Below are positions 25,871 through 34,314 of a stretch of DNA of 64,000 bases, piece by piece. The notes beneath the pieces were generated by a model, which saw only the letters and a list, made by a program, of their open reading frames with translations, was not told where the DNA came from and made no database searches. The number at the start of each line of letters is the position of its first letter. Position 1 is the first letter of the stretch. A program made the translations under genes and the position numbers. Source of the stretch: JAKEFM01 sp035695825 (lineage in GTDB: Bacteria; Planctomycetota; UBA1135; JAKEFM01); NCBI GenBank assembly GCA_035695825.1, contig DASRRH010000026.1:124001-188000 (forward strand), read 5' to 3'.

Positions 25871-26619
25871 GGGGAGGAGAGGAGGGCGGGGAAGATCTCC
25901 TCGAGGTAGCGGCGCCCCGTCCGGGTCCGCAGCTCCTCGAGCGTGCCGATCGCGAGGATCCGGCCGCGGTGGAGGATCCCGATCCGGTCGCAGAGCTTCT
26001 CGGCCTCCGCCATCACGTGGGTCGAGAAGAGGATCGCGCACCCCTCGGCGCGCTGGCTCTGGAGGAAGAGGATCGCCGCGGAGGCGCCGAGGATGTCGAG
26101 GCCGGTCGTCGGCTCGTCGAGGATCAGGACGGGGGGGGCGTGGACGACGGTGCGGGCGAGCGAGACGCGCTGGCGCTGCCCGGTCGAGAGCTTCTCGCAG
26201 CGCCGGTCGGCGATCTCGCGCAGGTCGAAGGCCTCGAGGAGCGTCTCGATCCTCGGACCCAGCCGGTCCTCGGGGAGGTGGTGGAGGCGGCCGAAGAAGT
26301 CGAGGGTCTCGCGCGCCGTCAGGCGAGGGTAGAGCCCGGTGTTCGCCGAGAGGAAGCCGATCGACCGACGAACCGCCAGCGGCTCCTCGACGCAGTCGTG
26401 CCCGGCCACGGAGGCGGCTCCCTCCGTCGGGAGGAGCACGGTCGAGAGGATCCGGAGCGTCGTCGTCTTCCCCGCCCCGTTCGGTCCGAGGAGGCCGAGG
26501 ACCTCGCCGCGCGCGCAGGCGAAGCTCACGCCGTCGAGCGCGCGCACCTCCCCGCGTCGCGGGTCGGCGTAGACCTTGACGAGCCCCTCGACCCGGATCG
26601 CGGCGCCGTCCTCGCTCAC
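25867..26619 (-). CDS. ABC transporter ATP-binding protein, NatA type
   Basis: A 250-residue ABC ATPase with all motifs: Walker A GPNGAGKTTT, the Q-loop region (GFLSANTGLYPRLT), signature LSTGQRQRVSLAR, Walker B VLILDEPTTGLD and the switch His in FSTHVMAE. The arrangement and length fit NatA-like exporters. The GTG start overlaps the upstream permease stop, and its stop overlaps the downstream permease start by four bases, so three proteins are made from tightly coupled cistrons. It should energise the two flanking membrane subunits. Confidence 0.95.
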   Translation of the reverse strand: MSEDGAAIRVEGLVKVYADPRRGEVRALDGVSFACARGEVLGLLGPNGAGKTTTLRILSTVLLPTEGAASVAGHDCVEEPLAVRRSIGFLSANTGLYPRLTARETLDFFGRLHHLPEDRLGPRIETLLEAFDLREIADRRCEKLSTGQRQRVSLARTVVHAPPVLILDEPTTGLDILGASAAILFLQSQRAEGCAILFSTHVMAEAEKLCDRIGILHRGRILAIGTLEELRTRTGRRYLEEIFPALLSSP

Positions 26620-27896
26620 GCGACCGCCTCAGGCCGGCGGAGCCACGCTCCGAACCGCCGGAGGGGGAGGGCCTCCTCGGCGAGGTGGAGCTCGGCGCGG
26701 GCGTGGAGCCGGGCCGCGAGGGCGAAGGCGAGGGCGCCGTAGACGGCCATGGCCGCGAGGGCGAGGAGGAAGGGGCCCGGGGAGATCGACCCCTCGAGGG
26801 TCTCGCGGAGGGCGAAGGTCGCGTTGACGATCGGGACGAGGGCGGTGGCGCCCGTCAGGCGGGCGCCCGGCTGGAACGCGAGCATGGGGACGAGGATGAA
26901 CAGGGTGAGGAGCGGCGTCAGGTAGGACTGCCCCTCCCGGAAGGTGCGGGCGAAGAGGGCGACGCCGAGGAGGAGGGAGACCGCGGAGGCGAGGAAGAGG
27001 AGGCAGACGAGGAGGACGAGGGCGAGGCTCGCGGGGGGGACATGCACGGCGAGCGAGCGCTCCCCGAGCCCCCCGAGGAAGGCCCGCGAGGCGAGAAGCA
27101 TGCTCGCGAGGTTGAGCGCGGAGGCGAGCCCGCCCGCCGCGAGGACGGCGAGGAACTTCCCGGCGAAGACCGCCCGGCTCGGGACGGGAAGGAGGAGCGT
27201 CGTCTCCGCCGTGCGGCGCTCCTTCTCTCCCGCCGTGACGTCGACCGCGAGGCCGAAGGCCCCGGTCACGCTCATCACGAGGAGGAGGACGGGGAGGAGC
27301 GCGCCGAGGACGCGCCGGCCCGCCTCCTCGGGCGAGGCGAGGTCCTCCCGCCGGACGGAGGCGACCTCGAGCTCGGTCGGATCGAACCCGCGGTCGGCCG
27401 CGGCGTCCCGTCGCGCCTCTTCGCCCGCGCCCTCGAGGGCGCGCTCGACGCGGCGGCGTCCCGACTCGGAGCGCTCGCCCCCCGAGTCGAAGTAGAGCCG
27501 AAGCGTCCCGCTCTCCCCCGGGGCGAGGACGACGTCGGCCTCCCCGCGGAGGAGGGAGGCGCGCGCCCGCTCGAGGTCGGCCTCGCCGCCCCCCCCGCCC
27601 CCCCCGCCCCCCTTGCCCGCCTCGCCCGTCTCGCGTTCGACCCCGAGGCCGCCGGCTCGGACGAGCTTCTCGCCGAGGGGCGGGGGGAGCGCGTCGCCGA
27701 GGAGGAGGACGCGGTAGGTCGCGTTCTCCTCGACCCCCTTCCGGTAGACCATCCACTGGGCCGTGCCGAGGAAGAGGAGCGGATAGACGAGGAGGGGGAC
27801 GGCCACGGTGTGGAGGAGGGTGTGGCGGTCCCGCGCCGCCCCGACCACCTCCTTCCGGAAGATCCGGAGGGCGTCCGCTGCGCTACCCTCGCGCAC
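26616..27896 (-). CDS. ABC-2 permease, NatB type
   Basis: A 426-residue membrane subunit. One N-terminal helix (VAVPLLVYPLLFLGTAQW) is followed by a periplasmic loop of about 160 residues and five C-terminal helices with EKERRTAETTLLLPV and TFREGQSYLTPLLT, the NatB hallmarks. The loop holds nine consecutive glycines encoded by a C-rich tract on the plus strand (about 27584-27615), a place prone to slippage. The GTG start overlaps the peptidase gene by 14 bp. Together with the ATPase and permease-CPBP fusion it forms a heterodimeric exporter. Confidence 0.92.
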   Translation of the reverse strand: MREGSAADALRIFRKEVVGAARDRHTLLHTVAVPLLVYPLLFLGTAQWMVYRKGVEENATYRVLLLGDALPPPLGEKLVRAGGLGVERETGEAGKGGGGGGGGGEADLERARASLLRGEADVVLAPGESGTLRLYFDSGGERSESGRRRVERALEGAGEEARRDAAADRGFDPTELEVASVRREDLASPEEAGRRVLGALLPVLLLVMSVTGAFGLAVDVTAGEKERRTAETTLLLPVPSRAVFAGKFLAVLAAGGLASALNLASMLLASRAFLGGLGERSLAVHVPPASLALVLLVCLLFLASAVSLLLGVALFARTFREGQSYLTPLLTLFILVPMLAFQPGARLTGATALVPIVNATFALRETLEGSISPGPFLLALAAMAVYGALAFALAARLHARAELHLAEEALPLRRFGAWLRRPEAVA

Positions 27897-29547
27897 GGGT
27901 GAGCTCCACGCGCAGCCGCCGTTCGTACGCGCCCGCGCACTCGACCTCCTCCGTCCCCCGGCGGACCCTCACGCGAAACGCTTCGGCCGTGGAGCGGCCC
28001 CGGAGGCGGAAGAAGTCGCGGATCCCCTCGACCGGCTCCCCGTCGAAGGCGAGGATCAAGTCCCCCTCGCGAAGCCCCGCCCGGTCGGCCGGGGAGCGCT
28101 CCTCGACGGACGCGACGACCGGCTCCCTCCTGCCGCGGGGGAAGCTCACCCCGAGGCGGCGGTCGAGTCCGCGCCGCGCGGAGACCTCGTAGCTCGGGGG
28201 GAACGCGCCGAGCACCTCTTCCCCCGCGGGAGTCTCGACGAGCCGGTCGAAGAGCGAGGCGGTCTCCTCTCCGCCGAGGCCCGCCACCGCCGCTCGCAGC
28301 TCCCGGGCGCCGGGGCGATCCTCGCCTCTCTCGCGGAGCGCGCGGTAGAGCGCGGGTAGGCCCCCTTCGAGGCGGTGGTCGAGGAGGAAGGCGAGGACGC
28401 ACCCCCCCGCGTAGGCCATGTCGTAGGCGTCGGCGTCCGAGAAGAACCGCTCGGCCGCCGCGGCGAGGGTGAGGCGGCTCCGCTCGGAGGCCGCGATCCA
28501 GCGCTCGGCGGCGCGAGCGAGCTCTCCGAGGAACCGCGTCTCCGAGATCAGTTCGGCCCCCCGGCGCGCCCGCGCGGCGACGTAGTCGGCGAACCCCTCG
28601 CTCGCGAACCGGGCGTCGTCGGCGAACCCCGCCGGGACCGGGGCGAGCGTGTGGGCGAACTCGTGGGCGGCGAGGTGCTCGAGGTCCCTCGTCTCCGACC
28701 TCCAGCCGAAGGCGAGGACGAGGGAGTCGCGCTTCGCCGAGCCCCCCGCCCCGGGGAGGCGGCCCGCCTCGGGGAGGACGAGGAGGGTCCGCCGGGACCT
28801 CGGCGGCCCGAGGAGCGCGATCTCCGCGCGGAGGATCCGGACGACCCTATCCTCGAAGTCGGGCTCGGGGACCCACGCCCTCGCGGCGGCGACGATGCTC
28901 ACCTCGATCCCCTCGACGTCGTCCCGGGATCGACGACCCATTCCGAGGAAGAGGTAGTTCTGGAGGAGCGAGGGTGGGTCGGGCACGAAGAACCCCGATT
29001 CGCCCGACTCCTCCCAGGGGGCGTCGGCGGGCCAGCCCTCCGGGAGGTCGAAGCGGACGCGGAAGGGACCGGTCGCGCCTTCCGCGACGAGGAAGACCGC
29101 CGCCCCGACGAGGAAGGCGTGGTCGGGGGCGAGGTAGGGGTGCTCGTACTGGTCGGGCTTCAACCCCTGGCGGCGCCCGATCTCCTCGCGATGGAGGAGG
29201 TCGACCGCCCACTCGACCTCGACTTCCCGCCCGCGCGAGCCGCGGACGAGCCAGGCGTCTGGCCCGTCTTGCTCCACGGGAAGGGGCTTTCCCGACGCGC
29301 GCGCCCGCACCTCCGACACGTAGTTCCTCTCGACCTCGAGGAAGGCGTAGCGCCGCTCGACCCGCAGGCGCAGGTCGCCGCCGCGGCGGGGGGCGAATCT
29401 CCCCCTCCCTTCGATCCGCTGCGCGGGGGGGGTCGGCACCCGGAGGAGGTACTCCGCCTCGGGGGCCTGACTCGAAGGGGCGGAGGCGGAGCGCGTCCGC
29501 CCCGCGCAGGAGAGGAGGAGGAGGGCGAGGAGGGGCGGCCGCGTCAT
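27883..29547 (-). CDS. M61-like metallopeptidase with PDZ domain, lipoprotein
   Basis: A 554-residue exported peptidase. The N-terminus (PPLLALLLLSC) is a lipoprotein-type signal with Cys14 as the probable acylated residue. The zinc site is HEFAH at about residues 295-299 with the third ligand glutamate in SEGFADYV at about 316, the pattern of M61 glycyl aminopeptidases. A PDZ domain near 455-530 (DRAGLREGDLILAFDGEPVE) completes the family layout. It heads the four-gene operon with the ABC exporter and CPBP protease, suggesting processing or quality control of the exported substrate (inference). Confidence 0.88.
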   Translation of the reverse strand: MTRPPLLALLLLSCAGRTRSASAPSSQAPEAEYLLRVPTPPAQRIEGRGRFAPRRGGDLRLRVERRYAFLEVERNYVSEVRARASGKPLPVEQDGPDAWLVRGSRGREVEVEWAVDLLHREEIGRRQGLKPDQYEHPYLAPDHAFLVGAAVFLVAEGATGPFRVRFDLPEGWPADAPWEESGESGFFVPDPPSLLQNYLFLGMGRRSRDDVEGIEVSIVAAARAWVPEPDFEDRVVRILRAEIALLGPPRSRRTLLVLPEAGRLPGAGGSAKRDSLVLAFGWRSETRDLEHLAAHEFAHTLAPVPAGFADDARFASEGFADYVAARARRGAELISETRFLGELARAAERWIAASERSRLTLAAAAERFFSDADAYDMAYAGGCVLAFLLDHRLEGGLPALYRALRERGEDRPGARELRAAVAGLGGEETASLFDRLVETPAGEEVLGAFPPSYEVSARRGLDRRLGVSFPRGRREPVVASVEERSPADRAGLREGDLILAFDGEPVEGIRDFFRLRGRSTAEAFRVRVRRGTEEVECAGAYERRLRVELTRARG

Positions 29548-29613
29548 TCGGCGGGGCGAGGATAGAGACGGCGCGCCGCGATTCCAGCGACGCGCGCCCG
29601 GTATCCTCGGCGC

Positions 29614-30345
29614 ATGCCGCGCCCCGCCCCGCGCCCGGTCGCCCTGGTCGCGGGGGCCAGCGGCACGCTCGGGGGCGCGATCGCGCTTCGCCTCGCGGCC
29701 GAGGGGTTCGATCTCGCGCTCGGATACCGGAGCCGGGCGAGGGAGGCGCGCGCGCTCGCCGAGCGCTGCCGTGCCCGGGGCGGCCGCGCGGTCGCCGTCC
29801 GGTCGGACATCGTCGCTCGAGGAGGCGCCGCACGACTTGCCGTCCGAGCGCGCAAGATCCTCGGCCGCCTCGACGCCGTCGTCTGCGCGGTGGGGGAGAT
29901 CGAGGCCGGACGCGCGCGCGACCTCGGCGAGGAGGCTCTCCGCTCCCTTCTCGCTTCGAATCTAGAGGGCCCCTTCGCTCTCGCTCGCGCCGCCCTCCGG
30001 ACGTTCCCTCGGGAGGGGGGCCGGATCGTGCTCTTCGGCCAGGCGGGCGCGGCCAACCTCTCGGCGCGCCGCCAGACCGCGGGCTATACCGCGGCGAAGG
30101 CGGCGCTCCTCCTTCTCGCGCGCTCCCTCGCGCGGGAGGTCGCGGGCCGCGGCGTCACGGTCAACGTCGTCTCTCCGGGCGCCGTCGCCGGGAGCCGCGG
30201 GCCAGGCCTTCCGCTGCGCCTCGTCCCGTCCGGTCGGAGGCCGACCGCTCCGGAGGTCGCGGCGGCGGTCGCCTTCCTCCTCTCCCCCGAGGCGCGGTCC
30301 GTGACCGGAGCCGAGATCCCCGTCAGCGGGGGATTCGGGATCTAG
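29614..30345 (+). CDS. Short-chain dehydrogenase/reductase (SDR)
   Basis: A 243-residue classical SDR. The nucleotide-binding motif is GASGTLGGAI near residue 13, a strand-end segment resembling the NNAG region is VCAVGEIEAGR near 90, and the catalytic YxxxK is YTAAK near 160. The C-terminus has the usual VTGAEIPVSGGFGI end. The closest style is FabG/3-oxoacyl-ACP reductase, but the NNAG Asn is replaced, so the substrate is unsure. Divergent from the M61 operon, and its 3' end overlaps the ferredoxin gene by 23 bp on the other strand. Confidence 0.88.
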   Translation: MPRPAPRPVALVAGASGTLGGAIALRLAAEGFDLALGYRSRAREARALAERCRARGGRAVAVRSDIVARGGAARLAVRARKILGRLDAVVCAVGEIEAGRARDLGEEALRSLLASNLEGPFALARAALRTFPREGGRIVLFGQAGAANLSARRQTAGYTAAKAALLLLARSLAREVAGRGVTVNVVSPGAVAGSRGPGLPLRLVPSGRRPTAPEVAAAVAFLLSPEARSVTGAEIPVSGGFGI

Positions 30346-30580
30346 TTCCGGAACGGGACCGCGCCGGCGGCACAAGGTGCCTCGCGCGCGTCCGCTCGAC
30401 CTCGATCGCCATCACCGGACAGAGGTCGGCGATCCCGAGCAGGGTCTCCTCCCAGACCGCGAAGTCCTCGGGGCCTCCGACGACCCGGGCCTTCCGGCCG
30501 CACCGGAACACGTCGGGACAGACCTCTTCGCAGACTCCGCAGCCGATGCAGGTGGGGAGGACGCGGACCGCCCGGATCAT
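30323..30580 (-). CDS. Small 4Fe-4S ferredoxin
   Basis: An 85-residue ferredoxin with one [4Fe-4S] cluster: CIGCGVCEEVCPDVF provides three cysteines, and the fourth is in LCPVMAIEV about 40 residues later. The spacing is that of Thermotoga/Desulfovibrio-type 4Fe ferredoxins. An extra Cys between them (FRCGRKA) is not part of the cluster motif. The basic tail beyond residue 66 is unusual and overlaps the SDR end. It is an electron carrier; no partner oxidoreductase is adjacent. Confidence 0.88.
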   Translation of the reverse strand: MIRAVRVLPTCIGCGVCEEVCPDVFRCGRKARVVGGPEDFAVWEETLLGIADLCPVMAIEVERTRARHLVPPARSRSGTRSRIPR

Positions 30581-30625
30581 CCCGCGCGTTTCGGCGGGCC
30601 CGGACGGGGGCCTTGAGGGGCGCCG

Positions 30626-32335
30626 TCAGCGGCACTCGCGCAGCGTCAGGATCGCGTAGGCGGTGACGAGGGCCTCGTGCCCTTCCCACCACCGGTCGAC
30701 GTCGTTTTTCCAGGAGCCGTCCGGCCTCTGGAGGGAGAGGAGCCGCGCGGCGAGCTCCCCCTTCCAGTCGTGGCTCGCTCCCGCGGCGTCGCGGACGGCC
30801 TCCTCGCCGAAGAGGCGCAGCGTCCGGGCCGCCGTGTGGAGGTAGTAGTAGTAGCCCTGGTAGCCGGCCCTCGGGTCCTTCCCCGTGTCGAAGCCGGGGT
30901 TCTCCTCGAGCGTCCAGTTCTTCCGGACCCAGTCGAACGCCGCCTGGACGCGCGGGTCGGTCTTCGACAGACCGGCGAAAAGGAATCCCTTCAGGAGGGC
31001 GTAGGTCATGCTCCCGTAGGAGCGGGCGACCTTGCGGCCGTCGGGGAGCGCGACCGTCCCGGCCGGGGAGTTGCCGGGGAAATAGGAGGCCCCGCCGTCG
31101 TTCCCCGCGACGATCGTGTCCCCCGCGACCTTGACCTCGATCCCGTTCGACTCGCTCCGGTTCTGGCAGCGCTGGAGGAAGACGAGCGCGTTCGCGAAGG
31201 CGGGGTCGGACTTGGGGAGGCCCGATGCGACGAGGGCGTCGAGGGCGTAGTTCAGGTTGGAGAGGTCGGGGCGCTCGTCGTCCCCGTAGCCGATGCCGCC
31301 GTAGAAGCGGTCGTCCTTCGAGTACCCCTCCCCCTCGTCGGCCTGGATCCGCTTGAGGAACGCCTGGCCCCGCTCGACGTTGCCGCGGACCTTCGCCTCC
31401 CCCGAGAGGACCCACGCCTGGATCGCGACGCTCGTCACGTAGGAGGCGATCCCGCCCCGGGAGACGGCCCCGTCCTCGTCCTGGGAATCGGCGAGATAGG
31501 AGAGGGCCTTCGCGATCGCCTCGTCGACCTCCTTCGAACGGGGCGTCGGGAGGGAGAGGAGCGCCGCGGCGCAGAGGCCGCTGATCCCGGGGTCGGAGCG
31601 GCCGCCGAATCCCCAGAGGCCGTCCTTCTCGCGCTCCCCCATCAAGAAGGAGGCTCCCTTGGCGATCGCCGCCCCGATCGCCTCTTTCGACGGAGCCTCC
31701 TTCGGCGCGGGGGGCGGCGCGGCGGGAGGAGCCGGGCCCGGCTTCTTCCCGGCGAGGATCGCCTTCTGGCATCGGGAGAGGAAGATCGCCGCGCGCGAGG
31801 TCTCGCGGACGGATCCGTTCCAGTCTCCCTCGCTCCCGCGACCGGCGAGGAACGGCTCGGCCGCCTTCCTCGCCTCCTCGGGGGTCGAGCCCGGGACCGG
31901 CGGGGCGCCGTCGAAGAGGCGCCCGAGGAGGTCGTCCGCCGAGATCCCCTTTGCCTTGAGGAAGGCCTCCGCTCGCTCTCTCTCGGGACCGTGGTGGGCG
32001 ATCTCGAGGCTCCGGAAGGCGCCGACGGCGAGCGCGGTCGAGGCCCCGCGGTCCTCTTCCTCGACGCCGATGGGGCCGTCCGGGGCCTGGCGCGCGAAGA
32101 GCCAGGCGACGGCGTCCCGGATCCAGGGGCCGTCGATCTCGCGATAGGCGCGCGGGCTCTCGGCGAACGCGGCGAGCGCCGCCGCCGTCTCGAGGGCTCC
32201 CTTTCCGTAGGAGCCGTCGGGGTTTCGGCCGCGCCAGCGCAGCCAATGGCAGGCTCCGTCGACGACCCGGCCGAGGTCGGGGGGGGGCGCCTGCGGTGCG
32301 AGGAGGGGAAGGAGGACGAGGAAGTTGCTGATCAT
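30626..32335 (-). CDS. Exported prenyltransferase/squalene-cyclase-fold repeat protein
   Basis: A 569-residue protein. The ATG at 32335 has a GGAGA site and opens a signal peptide (MISNFLVLLPLLAPQAPP). The body is an alpha/alpha-barrel built of prenyltransferase/squalene-oxidase repeats, recognised by recurring LSYLADSQDEDGAVSRGGIA and LLSLQRPDGSWKNDVDRWWE segments and a tyrosine-rich YQGYYYYLHTAARTL stretch. It has no DXDD or DCTAE cyclase motif, so it is a structural/binding relative and not a terpene cyclase. Such periplasmic proteins are frequent in planctomycetes. It stands alone, divergent from the fusion gene. Confidence 0.85.
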   Translation of the reverse strand: MISNFLVLLPLLAPQAPPPDLGRVVDGACHWLRWRGRNPDGSYGKGALETAAALAAFAESPRAYREIDGPWIRDAVAWLFARQAPDGPIGVEEEDRGASTALAVGAFRSLEIAHHGPERERAEAFLKAKGISADDLLGRLFDGAPPVPGSTPEEARKAAEPFLAGRGSEGDWNGSVRETSRAAIFLSRCQKAILAGKKPGPAPPAAPPPAPKEAPSKEAIGAAIAKGASFLMGEREKDGLWGFGGRSDPGISGLCAAALLSLPTPRSKEVDEAIAKALSYLADSQDEDGAVSRGGIASYVTSVAIQAWVLSGEAKVRGNVERGQAFLKRIQADEGEGYSKDDRFYGGIGYGDDERPDLSNLNYALDALVASGLPKSDPAFANALVFLQRCQNRSESNGIEVKVAGDTIVAGNDGGASYFPGNSPAGTVALPDGRKVARSYGSMTYALLKGFLFAGLSKTDPRVQAAFDWVRKNWTLEENPGFDTGKDPRAGYQGYYYYLHTAARTLRLFGEEAVRDAAGASHDWKGELAARLLSLQRPDGSWKNDVDRWWEGHEALVTAYAILTLRECR

Positions 32336-32426
32336 GGGGTCTCCGCGGAGCGTTCTTATAGCGCGCGCGCGGCGAGTAACGGAACGCGGCCGCGCAGGGA
32401 TCGGTTCGTGGAGGTATCGTCCGCCG

Positions 32427-33773
32427 GTGCTCCTCGCCGTCTTCGCCAAGGCCCCGGAGGCGGGGAAGGTGAAGACGCGACTCTGCCCCCCCCTGTCGCC
32501 GGAGAGTGCGGCAGTCCTCTACGGCGCCTTCCTCGGGGACACGCTCGCGCGGCTGGGGGCATACGCGCGCTCGCGGGGGATCGATCTCGCCGTCGCCCAC
32601 GACGGGGGCGAGGGTTTCTTTCGCTCGAGGCTTCCCGCCGGCGCCACTCTGGTGCCGCAGCGGGGAGCGGGGCTGGCCGAGAGACTGGTGGGGTTCTTCG
32701 AGGAGGGCTTCGGGGCGTCCCCAGGTCCGGTCGTGGTGGTCGGCTCCGACTCTCCGACCCTCCCCTCGGACCGGCTCGACGGCGCCTTCGCGGCCCTCGG
32801 CGCCGGCCGCGACGCCGTGATCTGTCCCGACGATGGGGGAGGGTACTGTTTGATCGGCCTCGCGCGCCCCCTTCCCTCCCTCTTCGAAGGGGTCGAGATG
32901 GGAACCGCGCGCGTGGCCTCGCAGACGCGGGAGCGAGCGGCGCGGGCGGGGGTGGACCTCGCGCTCCTCGAGCCCTGGTACGACGTCGACACGCCTCGCG
33001 ACCTCGCCCGGCTCGTCTCCGAGCTGCAGGACCCCTCGGTCGAGGCGCCCGCGACGCGCGCAGCATTTCGCTCGCTCGCCCGCTTGCCGGGTCCCCGCAT
33101 GGGCGAAGGGCCCCCTGCTCTCGACATGAAGGGGGACTGGAACCTACGGGCGCGCGCGGCCGCGCAATTCTTCGTCGCCAGCTGGGCTTCCGCCTCGGAG
33201 GAGGAGTTCGCCGCGTCGGGCCAGCGCGACTTCGAGCACTTCTTCGAGGGGCTCGAGTCCCTGCTCAATCCAGGCGCGGTCGTCCTCGACCTCGGCTGCG
33301 GCGTCGGCCGGATGGACGCGTTCGTCGCGCCGCGGGTGAAGCGCCTGATCGGCCTGGACGTCTCCGAGGAGATGCTCGCGCGCGCGCGCGCCCGCCTGCG
33401 CCTTCTTCGGAACGTGAGCCTCCTCGAGGGAGACGGGACGACCCTCGCGCCCGTCCCCGAGGGGTCCGTCGATCTCGTCTTCTCCCACATCGTGTTCCAA
33501 CATGTGCCCCGGCGCGTGTTCGAGGGCTACCTCCCCGAGGTGCGCCGGGTCCTGCGGCCGGGGGCGGACTTCCTCTTCCAGGTCCCGGAGGCCGTCGGGG
33601 GCTCGCCCGCCGAGCCGCCGGAGGAGGACACCTACACGCAGCGATACTTCACGGAGGAGCAGGTGCGGGGCCGGCTCGAGACGGCGCATCTCGAGTGGGT
33701 CTCGTGCCGGCGCTTCCGCGCGGGGACGGAGGAGTTTCCGATCGACCATCTGCGGGTCCACGCGCGGCGCTGA
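32427..33773 (+). CDS. TIGR04282-type glycosyltransferase fused to SAM methyltransferase
   Basis: A 448-residue fusion. The GTG start has GGAGGT 11 bases upstream. Residues 1-200 match the DUF2064/TIGR04282 family (VFAKAPEAGKVKTRLCPPLS, VVVGSDSPTLPSDRLDGAF, DDGGGYCLIGL, PWYDVDTPRDL), a GT-A nucleotidyl/glycosyltransferase fold. Residues 225-448 form a class I methyltransferase with the SAM motif VLDLGCGVGRMD and LIGLDVSEEM, followed by VDLVFSHIVFQHVP. The linker (residues 205-230) has no stop and no strong internal start. Fusion suggests sequential transfer to one glycan or lipid substrate; substrate unknown. Confidence 0.88.
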   Translation: MLLAVFAKAPEAGKVKTRLCPPLSPESAAVLYGAFLGDTLARLGAYARSRGIDLAVAHDGGEGFFRSRLPAGATLVPQRGAGLAERLVGFFEEGFGASPGPVVVVGSDSPTLPSDRLDGAFAALGAGRDAVICPDDGGGYCLIGLARPLPSLFEGVEMGTARVASQTRERAARAGVDLALLEPWYDVDTPRDLARLVSELQDPSVEAPATRAAFRSLARLPGPRMGEGPPALDMKGDWNLRARAAAQFFVASWASASEEEFAASGQRDFEHFFEGLESLLNPGAVVLDLGCGVGRMDAFVAPRVKRLIGLDVSEEMLARARARLRLLRNVSLLEGDGTTLAPVPEGSVDLVFSHIVFQHVPRRVFEGYLPEVRRVLRPGADFLFQVPEAVGGSPAEPPEEDTYTQRYFTEEQVRGRLETAHLEWVSCRRFRAGTEEFPIDHLRVHARR

Positions 33774-33820
33774 CGGAGCGCGTTGCCCGCGGGGCCGCGC
33801 CGCTGCATAGTCCGCCCGAC

Positions 33821-34270
33821 ATGCGAACGACCGCGACCCTCGCCCTCCTGCTCGCCGCGGCGTGCGCCACGGCCCGCCCCGACTATCACGCGCCCGGGTT
33901 CGTGGGGGGGGAGTGCGTCGACCTGCTCGCCTTCGCCGACTTGGAGCCCCTTCCTCCCGACCAGGCGGTCGCCCTCCTCCCGCTCGGCAAGGCGAGCGAG
34001 GCGAGCCACCACCTCGCGATCGTCCGCGAGGAGCCGCTCCACCGCCACGAGCGCCACGACCTCACGGTGCAGGGCCTCCGGGGGGAAGGGTGGCTCCGCC
34101 TCGTCCTCGGGGAAGGGGAGCGCTCGATCCGGATGGCCCCGGGCACGGTCGTCCTCATCCCGCGCGGGACGCCGCATGCGTTCCGCGCAACCGGGGGAAA
34201 GCCCTACGTCGCGCTCGCCGTCTTCTCCCCGCCCTACGACGGGAAGGACGCCGTCCTCGTGGAGCGCTAG
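33821..34270 (+). CDS. Cupin-domain lipoprotein
   Basis: A 149-residue exported protein. The N-terminus (MRTTATLALLLAAAC) ends in a good lipobox (LAAAC). A single cupin domain follows with the metal-ligand pattern PLHRHERHDL and, further on, GTVVLIPRGTPHAFRA, so it probably binds a metal ion. It lies 45 bp before the M14 peptidase gene in the same direction and may be co-transcribed. Likely sits in the outer or inner membrane facing the periplasm. Substrate unknown. Confidence 0.85.
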   Translation: MRTTATLALLLAAACATARPDYHAPGFVGGECVDLLAFADLEPLPPDQAVALLPLGKASEASHHLAIVREEPLHRHERHDLTVQGLRGEGWLRLVLGEGERSIRMAPGTVVLIPRGTPHAFRATGGKPYVALAVFSPPYDGKDAVLVER

Positions 34271-34314
34271 GGGAGCGCGGGGCCCGGCCGCGGGCGGGGA
34301 GAAAGAGGGTCGCG

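Noticed and set aside
30626..32335. The cyclase-fold protein as a squalene-hopene cyclase
   Set aside because: No DXDDTA or QW-plus-DXDD catalytic pattern is present, and it has a signal peptide.
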